Below are positions 1-7,139 of a stretch of 33,804 nucleotides of DNA, piece by piece. The stretch comes from Acidobacteria bacterium 13_2_20CM_57_17 (GTDB taxonomy: Bacteria; Acidobacteriota; Terriglobia; Acidiferrales; UBA7541), in contig MNDE01000169.1 of NCBI GenBank assembly GCA_001914785.1, positions 1-33,804 of the forward strand. The letters are read 5' to 3'. How positions within the stretch are numbered: the stretch's first letter is position 1; every line of letters begins with the position of its first letter. A program made the translations under genes and the position numbers. The notes under the pieces were generated by a model, which was given only the letters and a program-made list of their open reading frames with translations, searched no databases and was not told where the DNA came from.

Positions 1-42
1 ACTCCTTCCAAGGCATCACTCCCTCCCCTTTACGGGGAAAAG

Positions 43-126
43 TGTCACCTATGTGTCCGGTACAATGTGTTACCTATGTCTCAGGCCGCTCACTTGACTT
101 ACGCCGCATTTTGTAACCACCTATGT
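43..126. repeat. Repeated ACCTATGT motifs, IS481-like element end
   Basis: Two near-identical 18-mers lie 25 bp apart, TGTCACCTATGTGTCCGG at 43-60 and TGTTACCTATGTCTCAGG at 68-85. A third partial copy, ACCTATGT, is at 119-126. Tandem TGTNACCTATGTNTC motifs of this kind are what I remember from the ends of IS481/integrase-core insertion sequences in several phyla. No transposase is present inside the window, so this would be one terminus of an element lying to the left, or a fossil end. The element family is recalled, not searched; the repeat itself is directly visible. It abuts a decayed helicase gene, which fits a mobile-element-damaged locus. Confidence 0.5.
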
Positions 127-152
127 AATTCGCTTATAATCTAAACCTCGCT

Positions 153-1699
153 GTGAACGCCACCAATTCACACAGCACTTGTCTTGGGGTCGCATGGGCC
201 CACCCTCTCGTTCGCGATTGGTTCGTCGGCCGGTTCGGCACGCCCACGGAGCCGCAAGAGCAAGGTTGGCCGCATATTCTTGCTGGCAGGACTACACTTA
301 TCTCTGCCCCCACGGGTTCCGGGAAAACTCTGGCAGCATTCCTGCCTTGCATCGGCGAGCGCCGCGCCATGCTGGCCTGCCCTCCGCATATTCTGGTCAC
401 TACGCCCGAATCTCTCCACATCCTGCTGACTGCCGAGAAGAGCCGCGAAATCCTACGCGACGTTAAGACGGTTATCGTCGACGAAATCCATGCCGTTGCC
501 GACGACAAGCGCGGCGCGCACCTGGCGCCTTCCTTGGAGCGTTTGGAATTTCTGACCGGCAGCCGCTCTGTGCGCATCGGTCTTTCCGCTACTCAGAAGC
601 CCATCGAGTTGTGGCGCGCTTCTTGTCTGGTGCCGATCGTCCCGACCCGCAGATCGCGCAGATAGGTTTCCGGCGAGAGATGGACCTGGCCATCGAGGTG
701 CCCCGTAGCGAGCTCGGACCCATTACTACAAACGAGATGTGGGACGAAATCTACAACCGCATCGCGGAACTGGCAACGCAGCATCGCTCAACGCTGGTCT
801 TTGTGAACACGCGTCGCCTGACGGAACGCGTGGCGCTTCATCTGGGAGAGCGCCTTGGAAAAAACGCAATAGCCACCCACCACGGAAGCCTATCGCGCAG
901 GCTGCGGCTGGCAGCCGAAAAGAAATTGAAGGCTGGGGAACTGTGCTCTATGGTCGCGACCGGGTCCCTTGAACTGGGTATCGACATTGGCTCGATTGAC
1001 CTTGTCTGCCAGATTGGCTCTCCGCGGTCCATAAGTGCCCAGTTTCTGCACCGCCATGGCGCATCTTTTTTCACCGATATCGTGCGCGGCACGGGCAAAT
1101 TGAAAGCCGAGGTGGAAACCGCGCTTTGGGAGCTTGTCGCCGCAGGCCCGCTGACGGCGGATGGATTTGACAATCTCCGCGCCCTCATCGATCCCAAGCG
1201 GCGCGCCGGGCACGGAAAGGCGAGAAGCGCGCGTCCCCGGCACAGCGCGGGTCGTTGGTCGCTGCTTTATTCCGACGACGCCGTCGATCGCCCGCGTGCT
1301 GTGGAGGCTACGTGCTGGATGCTGTTGCGTCGTTATGGCGTGGTCTTCCGCGACGTGCTCGTGCGGGAGACCTTGCTTCCCTCTTGGCGTGAACTGCTGA
1401 TCACTTTGCGGCGCCTGGAGGATCGCGGAGAAGTCCGCGGCGGAAGATTTGTCAGCGGCTTTCTTGGGGAACAATTCGCTCTGCCTGTGGCGGTGGAATC
1501 GCTCCGCGCGCTGCACGACCTTCCGCCCTCGGGCGAAACCATCGCAGTTTCCGCTGCCGACCCGCTTAATCTCGTAGGCATCCTGGTTCCGGGCGAGCGC
1601 GTGTCGGCCACTTCCGGAAGATTTGTTGCTTTTCGCGACGGCGTTGCCTTGCCGCCGGAGGAAAGGCCAGGAATCCTCTCGATGGCCGCGGCACGCTGA
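153..1699 (+). pseudogene. lhr: Lhr-type large superfamily 2 helicase, decayed
   Basis: Two reading frames (153-665 and 611-1699) together give an abbreviated Lhr helicase. Frame one has a possible GTG start at 153, the Q-motif-like [11 protein letters not shown], Walker [31 protein letters not shown] (DExH) and LSATQ. A one-base loss near 609-610 moves the homology to the second frame, beginning VARFLSGAD. That frame continues through LVFVNTRRL, HHGSLSR and GIDIGSIDLVCQIGSPRS. Two stretches are missing. About 75 residues containing motifs Ia/Ib are gone between FLPCI and GERRAML. Roughly 650-700 residues (motif VI arginine fingers, winged helix, middle region) are gone between FLHRH and GASFF. 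The downstream text, such as GTGKLKAEVETALWELVAAG, is the usual Lhr C-terminal domain, and the extreme C-terminus is also unlike the family. Lhr is normally about 1,450-1,500 residues, so this copy cannot be an active helicase. Deletion sizes are from memory of the family. Confidence 0.85.
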
Positions 1700-1791
1700 T
1701 CCCCTTTGTGTATCTCTTCGGTTACCCCCGGAAACATCCAAATCACACTCCTGAAACATCGCCGTAACGTAGCTCGTTCGAGACTTCAAGC

Positions 1792-2556
1792 ATGCCAACG
1801 ACCGCTGTCCTGGTGCACGACTGCGGAAATCCACTGGCCGCCACCGGCCACTTCCATGTGCGGATGGCGCAAACACTCGAAGACGTCATCGAATGCCAGC
1901 GTCTGCGCTATTTGGTTTTCAATTGCGAGCTTGGGGAAGGGCTCGACGGCTCTTCCCTATGTGGCCTCGACCGCGACCGCTTCGATTTTGCCTGCGACCA
2001 CTTGATGGTGCATGACGCTGCCACGGGGAAATTGGCCGGGACCTACCGCATGCAAAGCGGGTATCGCGCCAAGGGCAACCTGGGCTACTACGGCGAGCAA
2101 TTCTTCGATTTCAGCCCGTTCGAACCGATGCGCAGCGAAGTCCTGGAGCTGGGAAGGGCCTGCGTCCATGAGCAGTATCGCAACACCAGCGTCCTGCACA
2201 TGCTTTGGAAAGGAATCGTAAGGTACGCGCGGAGTTGCGGGGCCCGCTACCTGATTGGGTGCAGTTCCCTGTCGTCTCAGGATGAAAATGAGGGAATCGC
2301 GCTCTACGAATCGTTGCGGGAAAAATATCTCGTGGCGCCATCGCTGAGAACCCTTCCAGTCGAAGGCCACCGCTGCAAGCCAAGGGGAGCCCAGGCGCAG
2401 CGTCCGCGTCCGCCGCGGCTGTTCCAAGCCTATCTGGATATTTCCGCGCGAGTTTGCGGGCCACCAGCGATTGACCGGGAATTCAAGACCATCGACTTCT
2501 TGACGTTAGTGGATCTCCAAGCGCTGCCGGATCGCGTGCGCAAGCGATTCTTCTAG
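1792..2556 (+). CDS. OlsB-like N-acyltransferase (GNAT fold, ornithine-lipid type)
   Basis: This 254-residue protein matches the Acetyltransf_5/OlsB-type family, often labelled putative hemolysin. Features are RLRYLVFNCELGEG near residue 40 (the acyltransferase xxRxxVF element), CDHLMVHD, GTYRM, FDFSPFEPM, and VLELGRACVHEQYRN, which is the family hallmark. In characterised members OlsB moves a 3-hydroxyacyl chain from acyl carrier protein to the alpha-amino group of ornithine, the first step to lyso-ornithine lipid at the inner membrane. No olsA-like O-acyltransferase is adjacent, so the substrate is not proven. The start is the ATG at 1792; the upstream sequence has no strong Shine-Dalgarno. 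Its TAG stop shares the tetranucleotide CTAG with the stop of the convergent gene, so the two coding regions overlap by 4 bp with no room for a terminator. Confidence 0.8.
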   Translation: MPTTAVLVHDCGNPLAATGHFHVRMAQTLEDVIECQRLRYLVFNCELGEGLDGSSLCGLDRDRFDFACDHLMVHDAATGKLAGTYRMQSGYRAKGNLGYYGEQFFDFSPFEPMRSEVLELGRACVHEQYRNTSVLHMLWKGIVRYARSCGARYLIGCSSLSSQDENEGIALYESLREKYLVAPSLRTLPVEGHRCKPRGAQAQRPRPPRLFQAYLDISARVCGPPAIDREFKTIDFLTLVDLQALPDRVRKRFF

Positions 2557-3767
2557 CCCAGCATTTCTTTGGCAACCGAGAGCGCTCGCTCCGGGGAAGC
2601 TCCCTCATTCAAGCGGCCGCGGGCAAAGTCGCGCGTTCCGCCGCCCTTCCCGCCGGCCTTTTCCAGAACTTGTTTAAGGAGGGAGTTCATGTCCTTTCCG
2701 GCGGAAGGATGCTGCGCAAAGAGCAAGTGGCCACCCTCAACTGTGCCCAAGAGCGCAATCGCCTTTTCGGATTTTGCGAATGCGGTTGCAAAAAAGCCCA
2801 GGTAATCCGCTGAAACACCCTCGAAGATTCGAGAGAAAACAAGAGAGCCATTGGCTCCGTGCGACACCGTCTGCAACGCAAGCGTAGCCTCGGCTTGTGC
2901 GAGTCGTTCTTGCAGAGCTCGGACCAGTTTGAAGTTGGCGTCGCGTTCCGCCACCGCCCGCGAGGCCGCGGACACCAGGTCTTCGGGAACGCTGCTCAGT
3001 TTTTCGGCGGTCTGCCGCAGCGACTCGAAATCGTGCCGCGCGACGCGCTCCGCCCGGCCGCCGCACACAAATTCCACGCGCCAATCCTGGCGCACCTTAG
3101 TGCAGCGGCGCACCAATACGACGCCAATCTGGCCGGTGCTTTTCACGTGCGTTCCGCCGCACGGCTGCAAATCGGCGCCTTCGATTTCGATGGCACGCAG
3201 GATGCCTTCGCGGTTCACTTCTTTGCGAACGCCCTGCTGCGCCAGTTGGTCCGCAGTTCCGTAACGGACATTGACGGGGCGATCTTCAAAAATAATTCTA
3301 TTCGCGGCGCGTTCGGCGCCTTCCAAGATTTCCTCGGTAGGTTCGGGGCCACGCAGGTCAATCGTGCACATTTCCGTGCCGAGATGGAAGGAAACCGTGG
3401 GCAAGCCGAAGCGCTCCTGAAACATGGCCGACAGCAGATGCTGCCCGGTGTGTTGTTGCATGTGATCGAAGCGCCGCGGCCAATGGATGCAGCCGTTTAC
3501 GTCCGGACTCGATGGCTTGCGATCGACTACGTGCAGAATCTCGTCGCCTTCATCGCGCACGTCGAGAACATTTGCATCGCCGATTTTACCCAAATCGTTC
3601 GGCTGTCCACCCGACGTAGGGTAGAACGCCGTGCGATCCAGCAGCAGCCCCCAGACCGTTCCTGTGATCCCCGCGCTCACATCCGGCGGCAGCACTTCGC
3701 AGTGCATCACCCGGGCCGTGAATTCTTTTTCAAACGCGTCGTCGTAATAGAGTCGGCGCGTGGTCAC
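2553..3767 (-). CDS. AlaX-type alanyl-tRNA editing protein with DHHA1 domain
   Basis: This protein of about 404 residues resembles the editing half of alanyl-tRNA synthetase as a free-standing protein. The N-terminal beta-barrel carries DRTAFYPTSGGQPND. The zinc-binding editing site is visible as HTGQH (about H106 and H110) and CGGTH (about C203 and H207), the canonical HxxxH plus CxxxH ligands. The region after about residue 240 is a coiled linker followed by a C-terminal DHHA1-like domain with the GGGTRDFARG-type glycine motif. Such proteins hydrolyse Ser- or Gly-tRNA(Ala) in trans. I chose the GTG at 3767 because it makes a GTGA overlap with the stop of the upstream threonine synthase gene, a classical coupled start. 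A longer frame from 3806 would only add a basic, unrelated N-terminus. It is probably co-transcribed with thrC. Confidence 0.85.
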   Translation of the reverse strand: MTTRRLYYDDAFEKEFTARVMHCEVLPPDVSAGITGTVWGLLLDRTAFYPTSGGQPNDLGKIGDANVLDVRDEGDEILHVVDRKPSSPDVNGCIHWPRRFDHMQQHTGQHLLSAMFQERFGLPTVSFHLGTEMCTIDLRGPEPTEEILEGAERAANRIIFEDRPVNVRYGTADQLAQQGVRKEVNREGILRAIEIEGADLQPCGGTHVKSTGQIGVVLVRRCTKVRQDWRVEFVCGGRAERVARHDFESLRQTAEKLSSVPEDLVSAASRAVAERDANFKLVRALQERLAQAEATLALQTVSHGANGSLVFSRIFEGVSADYLGFFATAFAKSEKAIALLGTVEGGHLLFAQHPSAGKDMNSLLKQVLEKAGGKGGGTRDFARGRLNEGASPERALSVAKEMLG

Positions 3768-4975
3768 GCTTCTTCTCCACCGGCGGACTGCAGCGCGCGC
3801 TGCCACGCTTCCGCGTACTTGTAACCGGTGCCGGTATTAAAGAGCACCACGGTTTCCTCCGGCTTGATCCAACCGGATGCCGCAAGCTTCCTTGCCGCAA
3901 TCACGGTGGCGGCGCCTTCGGGAGCAGCAAAGATTCCTTCGAGCGACGCCAATTCCCTTCCCGCCTGGAGCATCTCATCATCCGTAACCGCAAGGGCAAT
4001 GCCCTTCGTTTGACTAAGCATGCGCAACATCAATTGATCGCCCAGTGGTCCGGGAACACGCAGGCCCGATGCGACCGTCGCGGCGTTGGAGAAGAACTGC
4101 GCCGAACTCTGGTGCGCCTCCCACGCCTTCACAATGGGAGCGCAACCCTCTGCCTGAACGGCAACCATCCGCGGCCGCTCCTCTCCGATCCAGCCCATTT
4201 CCTGCATTTCGTCGAACGCTTTGCACATGCCGATCAACCCAACGCCTCCTCCTGTGGGATAGAGAATCACATCGGGCAACTTTCCTCCGAATTGCTCCCA
4301 CAATTCGTACCCCATGGTCTTCTTGCCTTCGATGCGGTAGGGCTCCTTGAGGGTAGACACGTCGTACCAACCTTCGCGATCCTTGTGTTCGGCAACATAT
4401 TTGGCGCAATCGGAGATCAACCCGTTCAGCTTCACCACTTTCGCGCCGAACGCTTGGCATTCCATCACGTTGGCCCAAGGCGTATCCGCGGGCATTACGA
4501 TCACCGCAGGGAGCCCGGCCGCCGCGGCATAAGCCGCCAGCGCCCCGCCCGCATTGCCCGCTGTGGGAGCTGCCAGCGCCTTTGCTCCAAGCTGTTTCGC
4601 GCGCGATACAGCCGTCGTCATCCCGCGCGCTTTGAACGAGCCCGTAGGATTGAGTCCCTCATCTTTGATGAACATCCGTTCCATTCCCCTTTGTCCGAAA
4701 CGCATCGATGCGCCGAGCCGCAGCGCGTGCACCAACACGGTCATCCCTTCGCCAAGCGAAACCGGCGGATCGTTCGGCAGCACTTCAGCGTAGCGCCACA
4801 GCGTGCGCGGCCGCGTCTTCAGATTCTCGAGCGTCAGCGTAGCCTTCGCTCCCATCAAGTCGTAGCGTGCTAGGAGCGGCTTCCCGCACGTGCAAAGGTG
4901 CTGCTCGGTCGCCGGATCATATTTCTTCCCACACGCCGAACATTCCAGTTCAATAACATTCAACGGTTTCGTCAT
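3764..4975 (-). CDS. thrC: Threonine synthase
   Basis: This 403-residue PLP enzyme of the tryptophan-synthase-beta fold converts O-phosphohomoserine to threonine and phosphate. The N-terminus has a zinc-ribbon-like CSACGKKY...CTCGKPL segment found in one group of threonine synthases. The PLP lysine lies in NPTGSFKARG (about K115). The cofactor phosphate loop is PTGGGVGLIG (about 240-250), and TAGNAGGALAAY is the substrate/asparagine loop. Length is normal for the short bacterial type. Both a GTG at 4978 and an ATG at 4975 are in frame; I prefer the ATG although no clear ribosome site is visible. The stop overlaps the start of the AlaX-type gene by 4 bp, implying translational coupling. The alternative reading as a threonine dehydratase is disfavoured by the zinc ribbon and the SLGEGMT motif. 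Confidence 0.9.
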   Translation of the reverse strand: MTKPLNVIELECSACGKKYDPATEQHLCTCGKPLLARYDLMGAKATLTLENLKTRPRTLWRYAEVLPNDPPVSLGEGMTVLVHALRLGASMRFGQRGMERMFIKDEGLNPTGSFKARGMTTAVSRAKQLGAKALAAPTAGNAGGALAAYAAAAGLPAVIVMPADTPWANVMECQAFGAKVVKLNGLISDCAKYVAEHKDREGWYDVSTLKEPYRIEGKKTMGYELWEQFGGKLPDVILYPTGGGVGLIGMCKAFDEMQEMGWIGEERPRMVAVQAEGCAPIVKAWEAHQSSAQFFSNAATVASGLRVPGPLGDQLMLRMLSQTKGIALAVTDDEMLQAGRELASLEGIFAAPEGAATVIAARKLAASGWIKPEETVVLFNTGTGYKYAEAWQRALQSAGGEEA

Positions 4976-5118
4976 CACCGTGAAAGTCTAGCACACGCCT
5001 TTTTGTCAACGCGTTTTCGTGGGACCGTCATTCCTGGCTGTCCTCTTTTCTCCTCGTTGGGAGCAGGATATGTCGCCAACGGCGATCGGCTATACTCTCC
5101 CCTCCGGAGGAAACCTCA
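4976..5118. promoter_or_regulatory. Divergent intergenic region with a candidate -10 box
   Basis: This 143 bp gap separates the minus-strand thrC operon from the plus-strand marC gene and must supply transcription starts for both directions. On the plus strand TATACT at 5091-5096 matches the sigma-70 -10 consensus in five of six positions, but no convincing -35 is present at 16-18 bp. It would give a leader of only about 15-20 nt before the TTG start at 5119. I see no operator-like palindrome and no attenuator or riboswitch for threonine. Confidence 0.3.
5106..5111 (+). promoter_or_regulatory. Ribosome binding site deciding a TTG start
   Basis: GGAGGA lies 7 nt upstream of the TTG at 5119. 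No in-frame ATG occurs near a comparable site, so this strong Shine-Dalgarno is what fixes the rare TTG start of the marC gene. Confidence 0.7.
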
Positions 5119-5784
5119 TTGCTCGAAGTCGCCAAGAGTATTCTGCTCATCCTCAGCGCGCTCTTTCCCATCGTGAATCCTCTCGGCGGCAGCCCCGTCT
5201 TTCTCGCCTTGACGCGGGACTATCCTCCCCCTTTGCGCCGCATCCTGGCGTGGCAAGTCGCTCTGAACAGTTTTATCCTGCTGATCGCCTCGTTCCTCAT
5301 CGGCACCCACATTTTGCATTTCTTCGGAATTTCCATCCCTGTCGTGCAGGTCGGCGGCGGCCTGATCGTAATTTCCAATGGTTGGACCATGCTGAAAAGC
5401 AAAGAGCAAGTCGATCGCGGGCCGGACGTCCAGAAAAAAGTGCATCGCGACGATGTTTTTCGCAGCGCGTTCTACCCTCTCACTCTTCCGCTAACGGTTG
5501 GACCTGGTTCCATTTCCATGGCCATCACGCTCGGCGCCAACGAGCCTCATCATCTCGGCCCGAACTTTCTCGCGATTCTCGCCGCGGTCATTGGTTCCGC
5601 GCTCGTCGCGATGAGCATTTACACTTGCTACGCTTTCGCAGATCGTCTCGCCGCCGCCATCGGCGAAAGCGGCATGAGCATCATCCTGCGCCTTTCTTCC
5701 TTCCTTCTCGTTTGCATCGGCGTCCAGATCTTTTGGAACGGCGCGAGCGCCTTGCTTCGTTCTCTGCCCGCAGCCGGACGGTGA
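5119..5784 (+). CDS. MarC-family integral membrane protein
   Basis: This 221-residue, highly hydrophobic protein fits the MarC/UPF0056 family in length and in six predicted membrane spans. Family signatures are FPIVNPLGGSPVFLALT near residue 20 in the first helix pair, the second-helix glycine stretch VGGGLIVISNGWTML (about 76-90), and PLTLPLTVGPGSISMAITLGA (about 117-137), which repeats the NPxGxxP-like theme in the second half. The family is named after E. coli MarC but was shown there not to act in multiple antibiotic resistance; its transported substrate is unknown. The TTG start has an excellent ribosome site. The methyltransferase gene begins 45 bp downstream, so the two may share a transcript, but nothing suggests a functional link. 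Confidence 0.85.
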   Translation: MLEVAKSILLILSALFPIVNPLGGSPVFLALTRDYPPPLRRILAWQVALNSFILLIASFLIGTHILHFFGISIPVVQVGGGLIVISNGWTMLKSKEQVDRGPDVQKKVHRDDVFRSAFYPLTLPLTVGPGSISMAITLGANEPHHLGPNFLAILAAVIGSALVAMSIYTCYAFADRLAAAIGESGMSIILRLSSFLLVCIGVQIFWNGASALLRSLPAAGR

Positions 5785-5829
5785 GACTGCCCTGTCGTGC
5801 ATGGTGTATCATGGAATTTCACCAACGAG

Positions 5830-6840
5830 ATGAGACCCGAAGCATTGAATTTCATCGTGTGCCCCAATTGCGCGGGCGAATTAACCTTGAGCAGCGACTC
5901 ACCGCGCGCCGACGACGGTCACATCCTGAGCGGCAGCCTCGCTTGCCGCGCTTGCGCTTCACAATTTGCGATTCGCAACGGCGTTCCGATTCTGCTTCCT
6001 GCAAATCTCGCCAGCGTCAAACTCAAGACGGCTTCGCGTTTTGCCGAGGAATGGACGCGGTGGAGCGATCTTCGCGATTATTACGAACGGGAATTTTTCG
6101 ACTGGGTCGCCCCGCTGACGGCCAGGGATTTCGCAGACCAGGTTGTCTTTGAAGGAGGCTGTGGGAAAGGACGCCACACTGCCATCGTTGCCTCGCATGG
6201 CGCTAGAGCAATTATCTCTTTGGATTTGGGCGAAAGCGCGTTCGTAGCTTTTGCGCACACGCGCCAATTTCCAAACGCGCACGTAATCATTGGCGATTTG
6301 CTGAATCCGCCGGTGCGCGCAGCATTTGATTTGGCATTTTCCATCGGCGTTCTGCACCACTTGCCGGATCCCGCGGCAGGTTTTGCGAGTTTGGCCTCAA
6401 GAGTACGCGAAGGCGGGCGCGTCGCCTTCTGGGTTTACGGCCATGAAGGAAACGAATGGATTACGCGATACGTTGATCCCGTACGCAAGGCGGTCACTTC
6501 GAAATTGCCGGCGCCATTTCTGCGCATCGCCGCAATTCCGCCAGCCGCCGCGCTTTGGGCAGTCATAAAACTTTTCTACCGCCCGCGAGCGAATGGAAAA
6601 GGTCCATCGAAACTTCCGTACGGAGATTATTTTGCCGCGCTCTATCGCTACCCTTTCGACGAGATTCACGCCAACGTTTTCGATCAACTGGTCACGCCGG
6701 TGGCTTACTATTTGCGCGAAGACGAAGTCCGGCCCTGGCTGGCATCGGGATTCCGCGATGCCCTGCTGCGCTCGCATCGTGGATACAGTTGGACAGGGCT
6801 TGCGACTGTGAGCAGAAGCAAGGCAGCTGTTGCTGACTAG
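5830..6840 (+). CDS. Class I SAM methyltransferase with N-terminal zinc ribbon
   Basis: This is a protein of about 336 residues. The N-terminus is a Trm112-like zinc ribbon with CPNC at about 11-14 and CRAC at about 39-42, followed by FAIRNGVPILLP. The Rossmann methyltransferase core has motif I VVFEGGCGKGRHT (about 106-118), an acidic LDLGES strand 2 and SIGVLHHLPDP as motif IV. Proteins with this ribbon plus methyltransferase layout are common near polysaccharide and lipid-glycan genes and methylate small molecules or sugars; the substrate here cannot be read. I chose the ATG at 5830 because it puts the ribbon at the usual distance from the N-terminus; the frame is open back to a GTG at 5797, which would add 11 residues. 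Asparagine synthetase lies downstream on the same strand. Confidence 0.75.
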   Translation: MRPEALNFIVCPNCAGELTLSSDSPRADDGHILSGSLACRACASQFAIRNGVPILLPANLASVKLKTASRFAEEWTRWSDLRDYYEREFFDWVAPLTARDFADQVVFEGGCGKGRHTAIVASHGARAIISLDLGESAFVAFAHTRQFPNAHVIIGDLLNPPVRAAFDLAFSIGVLHHLPDPAAGFASLASRVREGGRVAFWVYGHEGNEWITRYVDPVRKAVTSKLPAPFLRIAAIPPAAALWAVIKLFYRPRANGKGPSKLPYGDYFAALYRYPFDEIHANVFDQLVTPVAYYLREDEVRPWLASGFRDALLRSHRGYSWTGLATVSRSKAAVAD

Positions 6841-6872
6841 CATGCAAGAATCAGAATTCCGGGGAGCTAGCA

Positions 6873-7139
6873 TTGCACCTCCACGAGGGCACCGGCTACA
6901 ATCCAAGTTTGGATCTTTTTGCATACTTCCATTTCGTTCGACTGGATCGCGCGCAATCCGGCCAGATTTTACCGGTTCGCGCGGCGCAACATTTCCGGCC
7001 GTTCATTGCCGGACATGGCAGTGAGCGGCGGAACGCAATTCTTCCGAAGCTCATCACGGTGACTGAAGAGCGCCTTGACGTTCAAAGGGCGCTTCGTGGG
7101 GTACAAAGAGTTGTGCGGAATCGTTGGATTCACGACTAA
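6873..7139 (+). CDS. Possible small hypothetical protein, doubtful
   Basis: This is an open frame of 88 codons beginning with TTG, six bases after GGGGAG (6861-6866). The product is basic and histidine-rich at its N-terminus, with no signal peptide, membrane span or family motif that I recognise. It fills most of the 270 bp between the methyltransferase and asparagine synthetase genes and would overlap the latter by 29 bp. The good ribosome site is the only positive argument. Otherwise the 6841-7110 interval shows no terminator, RNA gene or repeat. Confidence 0.2.
   Translation: MHLHEGTGYNPSLDLFAYFHFVRLDRAQSGQILPVRAAQHFRPFIAGHGSERRNAILPKLITVTEERLDVQRALRGVQRVVRNRWIHD

Noticed and set aside
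890..1876. Long minus-strand open frame across the helicase remnant
   Set aside because: No family motif, no ribosome site, biased composition; it mirrors the GC-rich plus-strand pseudogene.
2859..3824. 321-codon plus-strand open frame
   Set aside because: Lies opposite the AlaX-type gene, whose zinc motifs are unmistakable; the frame is a codon-bias shadow.
4010..4873. 287-codon plus-strand open frame
   Set aside because: Opposite threonine synthase; His/Arg-rich composition typical of a shadow frame.
5019..6152. 377-codon plus-strand frame over marC and the methyltransferase start
   Set aside because: Arginine/serine-rich nonsense composition; the real products in the other frames have clear family motifs.
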